Part shown: piece by piece, positions 10,754 to 17,500 of the stretch
Numbering within the stretch: the stretch's first letter is position 1
Layout of the letters: the number at the start of each line of letters is the position of its first letter
Source of the DNA: Hirudo medicinalis
Lineage: Eukaryota > Annelida > Clitellata > Hirudinida > Hirudinidae
Length of the DNA: 17,500 nt
Direction: 5' to 3'
Assembly (NCBI GenBank): GCA_011800805.1
Contig: MPNW01000668.1
Location: 12,501 to 30,000, forward strand
Translations under genes and position numbers: made by a program
The notes under the pieces: generated by a model
Database searches by the model: none
What the model was told of the DNA's origin: nothing
What the model saw: only the letters and a program-made list of their open reading frames with translations

Positions 10754-12213
10754 AGTCATCTTAAAATTGATCGGATGCTCTGAACATAACAATAATTCAG
10801 ATTGAACAAAGAGCTACTGCTAAGGGCCAGCCAGTGCTTCGAGTCCTCGGTAAAAATAGAACAGCCGGTTTTCCCCATACAGTGTTTCCGCATGATAGAT
10901 TCCAGGCACTTCAAAGTCTTCTTCAGGCATGAACTTCAGCCAACCAAGAAAAGTAGTCGTGCTTCGATGAACTCATAATTCTATTGTTTAGGCAAACTCG
11001 AACATACAGTCACCTGCTCGTAGTTATTATTATCCTTATCCTCTCATTTCCACTTTCCTTGTCATTGCATTTGCATTACCACCTCGTCTGGTCTACAGCC
11101 CGGCAAACCGGTGACATTAACTTCGAATGCATGCCACGAATGTCATCGATTAATAAGTGCTGCTGTGATGTGATTATTGATTACATTTAACAATTATCAT
11201 TTATGTTAATATGCATCCTTAACATTACAACAGCCAAGGGCATGCTCCTCTTCATTGGCCACGGGCACGTGACTCACAATGACATCAACTGCTCCCTCAA
11301 GGGAAGGAGCCAAGTGACCAGGGTTGTACTGAATGACCACCAGCTGCAATCAATCTCTGATGTGAGTTTTGAGAGGGGGCTGTGGCTTAGTTAGGGCACA
11401 AGGATGGAGGAATTTCAATCCTGAAACCACTTTTTATAAAATGTGATTTTTTTTATTTATTTATTTATTTATGGCTTTGTGAAGCTTTGAAACAATGTCA
11501 TGAGTGAGGCTGATTTGAGATATGGTAGTCAAAGGAGGTGGTCTATATGGCCCTCTTCGAATGATTTCACAAGGGTTTTAGCCCCTCATCACAGGCATCA
11601 GTACTGGTCTAATTTAGATGCCTTTAGTTGTAGTCGGTTCTGACTCTGATGAGTTTATTATGACATTTGATGGTTTGTTCGTCTAACAATCCCATTTGCG
11701 TCGGTCAAAGAGGTTTTTCACTCCTTCAGGAACCGAATTTTGTGTTCGCCTTCAGTCCGCTGGTCGAGGGCTCGAATCGTCTCGACATTTACACCCAGCC
11801 CCTCTCACGGGACAACTACCAGGTCTGTCGCAACTAAAAAGTCGATTTAAAAATTTAATTTTAAATTTAAAAATGTACATTGGAAAATGACTAAATGAAT
11901 GAATGAAATTGTTAATTGGGATGAGGTTGTTGTCGACTTATTGAAACTTCTAGAAATCGTTACCTTACATCTCGACCCCTTTGGCGGTCGACCCGAGTCA
12001 CTCCGTCATGTTTAAAATATCGATTTTTTTTTTTTAAATTTTGTAATATAATAAGTTATGTACGAACGTGTGATTGCAATTTGACAAGTTAATTCATTTT
12101 CAACATCTTTTTTTATTCCATCTCTTAACTCGACTCAATGACTTCATTCCCAGATGCACCTGATGGCTTGCGCCTACACCATAGAACTCAACCTCGGGAT
12201 TGCTCCTCAGTAA
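4467..12213 (+). CDS. MPHOSPH8: M-phase phosphoprotein 8 homologue (chromodomain plus ankyrin protein, HUSH complex subunit)
   Basis: Fourteen exons: 4467-5108, 5724-5861, 6656-6773, 7216-7345, 7527-9000, 9389-9428, 9768-9902, 10095-10192, 10353-10439, 10510-10664, 10801-10952, 11234-11361, 11730-11822 and 12154-12213. All introns are GT-AG with compatible phases, giving 1,149 residues (human about 860). Order: acidic disordered N-terminus (1-200), chromodomain (about 202-258, split by intron 1), long Lys/Asp/Glu/Ser-rich disordered region with basic clusters (about 300-840), ankyrin-like repeats (about 848-1005), then the MPP8-specific C-terminal domain with PVFPI, KGMLLFI, VVLND and FAFSPL blocks matching the vertebrate protein. 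In vertebrates MPP8 joins TASOR and periphilin in HUSH, which silences transposons and intronless DNA through H3K9me3. The chromodomain lacks most cage residues (see findings). Exon 6 is only 40 nt. The acceptor of exon 5 (7527) has a weak pyrimidine tract but is the one that keeps frame. Confidence 0.93.
5878..6036. repeat. Minisatellite in MPHOSPH8 intron 2
   Basis: About a dozen tandem copies of a 11-13 bp unit close to GATTGATGGTGGT, with variants such as GATTGATGAGGT. It begins about 17 bases after the exon 2 donor. The His/Ser/Pro-rich minus-strand open frame over it is a repeat artefact. Confidence 0.9.
6593..6641. repeat. (ATT)n in MPHOSPH8 intron 2, adjoining the exon 3 acceptor
   Basis: A perfect run of about 16 ATT units ending some 14 bases before the acceptor AG at 6654-6655. 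The T-rich strand probably serves as part of the polypyrimidine tract. Confidence 0.9.
6776..6893. repeat. GATGGTGATCTT-type tandem repeat at the start of MPHOSPH8 intron 3
   Basis: Imperfect higher-order repeat of about 27-33 bp, each copy holding GGTGATCTTGATGATG, built from GAT/GGT triplets. It starts directly at the exon 3 donor (6774), so unspliced read-through would encode a methionine/valine-rich tail. Confidence 0.75.
9041..9082. repeat. (ATT)n in MPHOSPH8 intron 5
   Basis: ATT units interrupted by GTAGTTGTTG, just beyond the exon 5 donor. Confidence 0.85.
10703..10753. repeat. (ATC)n in MPHOSPH8 intron 10
   Basis: About 16 nearly perfect ATC units between exon 10 (ends 10664) and exon 11 (starts 10801); translated in one frame as a serine run, but intronic. 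Confidence 0.9.
11374..11473 (+). mobile_element. Possible tRNA-derived SINE fragment in MPHOSPH8 intron 12
   Basis: An A-box-like motif, TGGCTTAGTTAGG (11383-11395), is followed by a B-box-like motif, TTTCAATCC (11413-11421), which differs from GTTCRANNC at its first base. Downstream comes a T-rich run and four TTTA units (11447-11472), which could be a SINE tail. The spacing between the boxes is about 15 bases shorter than in a tRNA, so the anticodon arm would be missing. No terminal duplications were recognised, and the call rests on these boxes alone. Confidence 0.25.
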
Positions 12214-12447
12214 CGGCCATTCTGTTTCCCTGCATCGTTTTGCTCATATTTGATTTCGTCCTGTTTTCCATGAGTTTTGGTCGTAAACATAATCGAGGTT
12301 CACCTTTTAAATTCGTTATTCTGGAGGTGGGGGGTCCTTTCATCCCTAAAAACTGTGGAACGACTAGAAAGCCGATTGTATTTACGTAAGTGTCAACGCG
12401 AACCAATGCGTTGTCATGGCCAAATTTTGTTTACATTTTCCGTTTTG

Positions 12448-12453
12448 AATAAA
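12448..12453 (+). terminator. Polyadenylation signal AATAAA of MPHOSPH8
   Basis: A consensus AATAAA 235 bases after the MPHOSPH8 stop. A second copy lies at 12506-12511. Either would end the transcript before the divergent-looking block at 12590. Confidence 0.6.
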
Positions 12454-12645
12454 ACTCGTAGGTTAGTCCTTTATTGATTGATCCTTCGGTTTTCGGTCGG
12501 CAGAAAATAAAGATTTAATCGAATTGCGGTCAGGAAAATAAAAGGATCCGATACTGCAGATTGTCCGAAACAAAAGACGCTGGGAAAAAATCGTGAGAGT
12601 TCGTCTGCAATGGCGAGACGCGAGAACGGCAGACGGACAACAAAC

Positions 12646-12656
12646 AAAATGGCGGC
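12646..12656 (+). promoter_or_regulatory. YY1-type motif AAAATGGCGGC
   Basis: A complete match to the AANATGGCGGC element that in animals often marks a transcription start or early 5' UTR. It sits in a CpG-rich, repeat-free block (about 12590-12880) ending at a strong donor-like GTGAGA (12876). The ATG inside the motif is followed by only nine more codons before a stop. It hints at a transcript starting here, but no coding product is visible. Confidence 0.35.
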
Positions 12657-13256
12657 TCGCGGGAAAAAACTCTCGAAATAGAAATTCGACGCATAGACAT
12701 TTCTACAAGACGACGAACTCGGCCTTCGACCAGATCTGCCGGCGAAAAACTGTAAACATCCAGATGCGATCTCGCGGTAAATATTTTCGAAGGAAGGCTT
12801 CGATAGAACAAAACTGGCCAGCCCTACTTTGCGACTCTGACGCTCCGGAACGACAGACTGTGCGACGCCAACCCGGTGAGAAGACGACAGTAATCATAGC
12901 ATTAGCAACGGAAATATAATATATTATGATAATTGCGATGGTGATAAATATTAATTACATCCATTGGTCCAACGAGTCCCTATGGCCGGGGAAGCGCGAG
13001 CGACCCCCAGAAAGCCCTGGCTAGAGGACGATACAATACGCACTGATACAAAATAAAAAGCGGCATGACTAGTTCCCACCGATTGCTTTACAAAATATTC
13101 TGAGCTGAAATCTTGCACAGGGTGATGACAGTGGGCCGAAAGTCGAATCCATTGACACAACAACAGCACATTACCAAACAAAGTCACTCATCAAGAACCT
13201 CTAAGGATCGTGGATTTTGAATTCAAATAAGCTAAATAAGCATTGTTATAAGATAA

Positions 13257-13346
13257 GATGAATGATAGGATGAATGATGAGATGATTGATGAGATGAATG
13301 ATAAGATGAATGATGAGATGAATGATGAGATAAATGATAAGATGAA
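13257..13346. repeat. GAATGATGAGAT tandem repeat
   Basis: About seven copies of an 11-12 bp unit (GAATGATGAGAT, GAATGATAAGAT, with variants) in the convergent intergenic interval. Confidence 0.85.
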
Positions 13347-14015
13347 TGCCACATTTCTTTAATGCCAAAGAAGTCACAGACCGACCCGGCCGACGACTTG
13401 CAGCAGGAAGGAGCCATGACATCGGAACATCAACTGGAATGAATCGAGGACTCGAATAATAACCGACTAATAAAAAACATTTGTAAAATAGCAACCACAA
13501 AATATACTGCAAATGTTGTTGCTCCCAAAACAGCGTCATATGGAAGTAAGTCGGGGATGACCGTGCCGGCGTCAACGGCTCGAATGTTAACGGAGGGCAC
13601 CGTTTGCCGAGTCGATATCGAAAAGAGCAGACACACGAACGACAGGAAACGGGAAAAGCTGACGGGCAAAACAAAAGGATGACATGAGACTGACAAAGGA
13701 ATGAGGATACATCTCGACGGTCCAATCACATTGGCCTTAAAATAGTTGGAAGGATGGTTTAGCTAAATACATCTGAAGACTTCCATTGCAAGGTGGTCTG
13801 AAAAGGGTGATCTCAAAGTAGCAGATGTTCGTACGAAGCTTGACGTAGAAATCGCGCTCGCGACAATTTGCAAGAGAACGACGGGCAGGTATGACTATGA
13901 AAATTAGCATAATTCAGATAAAACACTTTTTAAGTTTTTGCATTTTACAGATTGATTCGTGTGAGATGATTATTTAAAAACCTTTACGATCATGATTCTG
14001 ATAATCAACATCCTC

Positions 14016-14044
14016 ACCATCATCATCATCATCATCATCATCAT
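14016..14044. repeat. (ATC)n microsatellite
   Basis: About nine ATC units. Nearby are a C10/A9 homopolymer block (14101-14119) and an (AG)n run (14159-14173), all in the intergenic interval. Confidence 0.9.
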
Positions 14045-15000
14045 GGAGACACAAGACACTGTTACAATTAACTTGTTGTGATTGTTGAAAAGGATGCAAA
14101 CCCCCCCCCCCAAAAAAAAACACAAAACTAAGTCCATTTGAAGAAGGACTCTCTATCAAGAGAGAGAGAGAGAACACCACGTTTGCAGGCTGTCAACGAC
14201 CACATTTCAATGACTACTGGTTTAAGCACGACGCTGTCGCGATGTCGGACGATTCCTAATCACAAAGTCACGACGGCTCTCTAAAACAACATCGTCCTTG
14301 CACTTCTTCGTCGACCTCACTTGGAGAGGTTGCAATCGTTCGCCTTGGAATTCGTCGGGAAGCACGACTTAATCTGCTCGTCGTTTCGCAAGGAAATCTG
14401 AAAGAACGACAGGCTGCGGAGACCGAAAAGTGGATTCGACGACATGCGCTCGCACGAGCGGGGAGGGCAGAAAGTAGGACGACGTGACGAAAGAACGACC
14501 TCCGGAAGAATACTTCGGAAAAGGAAGGAAAACGCAAAACGTCGACTCTCTTCGAAATGAAACGGCATCTCCAGCGGCACGGCCGAACGAAAGCAAGACT
14601 GGCAAAAATAAAAGCGGAGAAAAAATTCCGCGAGGATGCTAATCGACTGGAAGGATGGAAAAAAATTAAACGCCGTTTCGGTGCAAACGCATCGGGATGC
14701 GAACTCGAAGAATGCCTCGTTGCGATCGTTTTTAACGAACGGCGCGGAGGGCGGAGCCCGATTTCGGAGGGGCCTCGAGAAGTCACGATCGACGTGTTTG
14801 TAACGAGATGTAAATAAAATTACAACCAAACTAAAACTAAAAGCAATAATACTTATAAATAATTACAGCGAAATTCATAAATAATCTTCATAATGATCAA
14901 CAACAACTAGTACGAGGAAAACTGAGAACAATGCAAGATCGCATTCGACTGGACGTGACTAGCATGGCTTGAAGTACCTAACGTGGACCCCTGTGAGAAT

Positions 15001-15028
15001 CATGATGATGATGATGATGATGATGATG
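15001..15028. repeat. (ATG)n microsatellite
   Basis: Nine ATG units in the region that probably belongs to the 3' UTR side of the minus-strand zinc-finger gene. Confidence 0.9.
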
Positions 15029-15570
15029 ACCACATCAACAATGATGATAATAGTAACGACGACAACCGATGTCGGCGAGACGTTCCAAACGACTGCAAAG
15101 CACGAGGATGAAGATCGTAGCATGGTACGGTAATTAATTTTATAAAACGCTATCAAATAAATACAAAAGAACCTGCATTTCACCTCCATTAAACTCAACT
15201 CGACAGCAATTTGCCTACAGATGCACGACATAACGAAATAGCAGGCCGACGAGGAAAGCCGTGCGAGAAGGTCGACGGGCCCAACGTGGAACCCGTCGTG
15301 ATTTTCAGAGGTTACTGAAATCATGTCGACCCTGATCGATCTTTCCAAAGCTTCCATCATCGGGCGACGTGCGGCCCCGGTCGAAGTAGAGAGGACGATC
15401 TACGTTGGGAAAAGATACACACGCACGCATCTACGTTGTCATCTTGCTAAAGAATATTTCACGGACACTCGGGCGAACTTGCCCGAAATCACGACCGACC
15501 GGCCGGTCTCGAAGGATTCGCTCGGCCGCGATCGGAATCCGAATCCGCGATCGCGACGGATCGGGATCGA

Positions 15571-17324
15571 TCAGCCGATTTGGGAATCGTCGACCAGAGA
15601 CGGAGGTTCCGAACTCATTTGTTGAGGGGACGAACGTAGGTCGGGAGCGCCGTAACAGACCGAGGCCGGCGTGCCCACGAGGGAGTCGGTGAGTAGGGTC
15701 GCCTCGATGTTTTCCGGGTGAAGCTGAGGCATGGGGAGGTCGGCATCCTCCATCTTGAATTGCCTGGACGACGACGAAGAGGAAGACGAGGGCGGGACGT
15801 TCCCGTCGCGGGTTTCCAGCAGGTGTTTCTTGAGAAGGTGCTTGCGCAACTCGATGGGCAGGAGGAAGGTCTCCCCGCACTGGGAGCACACGTGCTTCTT
15901 CGCCCCGTGCCAGTGGTTCCGCAGCTTGTGTATCCTCAGGGCACCGGCCGAGTAGAAAAAGCGCTCGCAGAGCTCGCACGGGTAGACCCTGGCCCTGGTG
16001 TGCACGGCGTTGATGTGGTTCTTCAAGTAGCACTTGGTCGACAGGAATATGCCACAGAACATGCACTGGAACTTCTTGCGACGAGCCGCTCCCGAGTCCG
16101 TGTCGACCGTCGTCGTGGAAAGGTTGCTGTTGTTATTTGGAGTGCCGTTGTTATTGTTATTGTTGTTGGAGGAGCAGTCCGCGGACGACGAGGAACCTTC
16201 GAGGGTCGGGGGGGTCGAGTCGGGCTGGTCGTGCTGTTGCTGGTGTTGCTGCTGCTGTTGTTGTTGTTGTTGTTGCTGTAGGAGCTGTTGCTGTTGTTGA
16301 AGTTGTTGTTGCTGTTGGAGATGTTGATGGATGTTGAGAGGAATGTATGTGGTCGTGAGATTCTCTATGCACTTTGAAGTTGACTGGAGATCGACGGCAG
16401 CGATCTGATGCCCCGAGCTGTCGATGAAGCTAGCCACAACCCCGGCCTTCACCTTCTGACTCGGGTACTTGGGCAGACTGTGGGCCAGGGTCTGAATGTC
16501 AGGAAGCTTGATCTGGTTTTGGGAGGCCACCACAGCGGCCACCGCATTGCCGCAATTCCTCCCATCGTAGAGCGAGCTCGGAGGAGAACCCTTTAAGCTC
16601 GGTGTGGTTTTGGCCTGCTCAACGGGCACTTGGTGCTGATAGTGTTTAGTCTTTTTGTTTACCTGCCCGGCTTGGTGCTGCCCGGCCGGCAGCTTGGTTA
16701 TGAGATTGTCGAAAGGCCGAACGGAGGCCTGGTTGATCCTTATCTCCTCGTTCGACTCTTGCACCACCATCTGACTGCCGAAGTCGAGTCGGGCTGTTTG
16801 AGGTGCAAATGATGATGGTACACGGCCGTAGTCAGTTGGGCGTTCGCTCCTAGACCCACTGCTAACTGCTGCGGTATGACTGCCTGAAGCTGCTGCTGCT
16901 GGTTCTCGTCTCTGAGGGAGGCAACTCTTTCTGCCTGCATGGCAACGGTTTGCTGGACGTTGGCATTCACGAGGTGCACGTCTCCCCCTGTCGAGGAAAG
17001 ATAAAGTTCCGTGGCAACTTGCTGGGGAGCCATGTGGTTGTGGTGGTTGACTGTCGCAGGGATCTGAAGGTGAGCGAAGGGGAACGTCGCAGCGGCCATG
17101 CTCAGTCTCGTGGCCAGCTCTGCGATCCTGGCCGCATCGTGCTGCCCCTTGACGGATTCCTCGTCGAGCAGGCAGGTCAGCACCTTCTGTCCATCCGATC
17201 TCACGTGCAGACTCCCGGTTATCTCCAACTTTGCGTCATACTTGATGTTTATTTCGCACAAGGCTTTGATTGTCTTCACAAGGACAACGCTTAGAGTAGG
17301 GCACAGCAGCTTGCTACTGTCCAT
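15571..17324 (-). CDS. Glutamine-rich C2H2 zinc-finger protein
   Basis: Two open frames on the minus strand form one gene: 17324-16860 and 16770-15571. They are joined here by a proposed 89 bp GT-AG intron, giving 554 residues. The N-terminal part (1-75) looks folded, with mixed hydrophobic and charged residues, but matches no domain I recognise. A Gln/His-rich middle follows, with a long poly-Gln tract and a Ser/Asn-rich linker. Three tandem C2H2 fingers (about residues 391-471) each follow C-x2-C-x12-H-x4-H; the tail is Ser-rich. A nuclear DNA-binding transcription regulator is the likely role. No KRAB, ZAD or BTB domain is seen. The start is the first ATG; the frame stays open for at least ten codons upstream, so an extra upstream exon is possible. 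The junction may instead be an indel (see findings). Confidence 0.8.
16234..16317 (-). repeat. CAG/CAA repeat encoding a poly-glutamine tract
   Basis: Within the zinc-finger gene, 84 bases of CAG/CAA codons, broken by a few Leu and His codons, encode about 28 residues that are nearly all Gln. It is in frame and typical of low-complexity activation-type regions. Confidence 0.9.
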
Positions 17325-17469
17325 AGTGTTGAGTTTTCGCACCTTTTTAACCAAAGCTAGTGCAATACCAGACGATATAAGTTCTCATCGGAATTTAATT
17401 CAACGGCTGTAAATTGCAATGTTTTCGTCACTCCTAAGCTGCTAGAATTTATAAACGTCTGCATTGAAA
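17325..17469. promoter_or_regulatory. Upstream region of the zinc-finger gene, possibly a divergent promoter
   Basis: About 145 bases separate the zinc-finger ATG (minus) from a plus-strand ATG at 17470. A TATAAA-like sequence (17449-17455) precedes that ATG by about 15 bases, too close for a normal TATA role in that direction. Assignment rests on position. Confidence 0.3.
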
Positions 17470-17500
17470 ATGAAGTTTTACCTCGTCAAGCAAATGCCCT
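17470..17500 (+). CDS. Possible start of a plus-strand gene running off the window
   Basis: An ATG with A at -3 opens a frame reading MKFYLVKQMP to the window edge. Ten codons cannot establish a gene. It is listed because the position, head-to-head with the zinc-finger gene, mirrors the CDC7/MPHOSPH8 arrangement, and no other plus-strand frame explains it. Confidence 0.25.
   Translation, partial: MKFYLVKQMP

Larger units (their letters stand above)
12214..15570. other. Convergent intergenic interval with unresolved open frames
   Basis: This 3.36 kb lies between the 3' ends of MPHOSPH8 (plus) and the zinc-finger gene (minus), so it holds both 3' UTRs. It also has open frames of 60-172 codons on both strands over the same bases (12530-12919, 13430-13888, 14268-14829). 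The absence of stops there follows from TCG/CGA-rich composition. Splice-like signals occur on the plus strand (donor GTGAGA at 12876, GTAAGT at 13545, GTATGA at 13889; acceptor TTTTACAG ending 13950) and on the minus strand. I could not join them into a protein resembling any family. AATAAA occurs on the plus strand at 14813 and 15158. Repeats are listed separately. Confidence 0.6.

Noticed and set aside
12593..12919. 108-codon Arg-rich plus-strand frame
   Set aside because: It lacks an ATG start at its 5' end, has an overlapping open minus-strand frame, and no recognisable domain. The region is kept only as a promoter-like block.
13430..13729. Resemblance of the hydrophobic minus-strand frame to a polycystin-type channel segment
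   Set aside because: The likeness rested on a few hydrophobic and VPS-like matches, stops after the second hydrophobic stretch, and the opposite strand reads equally well; I could not support a family call.
14268..14829. Two overlapping 170-codon minus-strand frames and an 86-codon plus-strand frame with AATAAA at its stop
   Set aside because: Three long frames over the same purine-biased bases, low-complexity Arg/Ser/Phe or Lys/Arg content, no domain and no supporting exon structure; a composition effect is more likely than a gene.
15718..16337. Val/Leu/Cys-rich plus-strand frames opposite the zinc-finger gene
   Set aside because: They are antisense translations of the poly-Gln tract and zinc-finger exon.

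Overview
The window is nuclear DNA of an intron-rich animal, most likely an invertebrate bilaterian. Genes are split by GT-AG introns of about 74 to 1,300 bp. CpG-containing codons and trinucleotides (TCG, CGA, GTC, GAC) are common, so CpG depletion is not obvious. ATT/ATC triplet repeats are scattered through introns and intergenic DNA. I cannot name the species or phylum.

Layout from left to right. Positions 1-1199 hold no gene I can support: there is a degenerate tRNA-like (SINE-type) segment on the minus strand at 434-501 and several triplet-repeat arrays. Positions 1200-4085 (minus) carry a complete nine-exon gene for the replication-initiation kinase CDC7. A 381 bp gap, probably a shared divergent promoter, separates it from a fourteen-exon plus-strand gene at 4467-12213. 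That gene is a clear homologue of MPHOSPH8 (MPP8), the chromodomain/ankyrin subunit of the HUSH silencing complex. Its N-terminal chromodomain keeps the fold residues but has lost most of the methyl-lysine cage.

Positions 12214-15570 lie between two convergent genes. The stretch contains repeats, a perfect YY1-type motif, splice-like signals and open frames on both strands, none of which I can resolve into a gene. Positions 15571-17324 (minus) carry a glutamine-rich protein with three C2H2 zinc fingers. It is split between two reading frames by either an 89 bp intron or an indel. At the far right edge a plus-strand ATG may begin a divergent gene that leaves the window.

The CDC7 and MPP8 exons were rebuilt by hand. 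Every junction keeps the reading frame, and the joined proteins (489 and 1,149 residues) follow the known family order. CDC7 acts in replication firing and MPP8 in heterochromatin silencing; the zinc-finger protein is presumably a transcription regulator. Their adjacency looks like ordinary gene packing rather than a functional cluster, apart from the possible CDC7/MPP8 shared promoter. No virus, toxin, CRISPR or bacterial-type system was seen.
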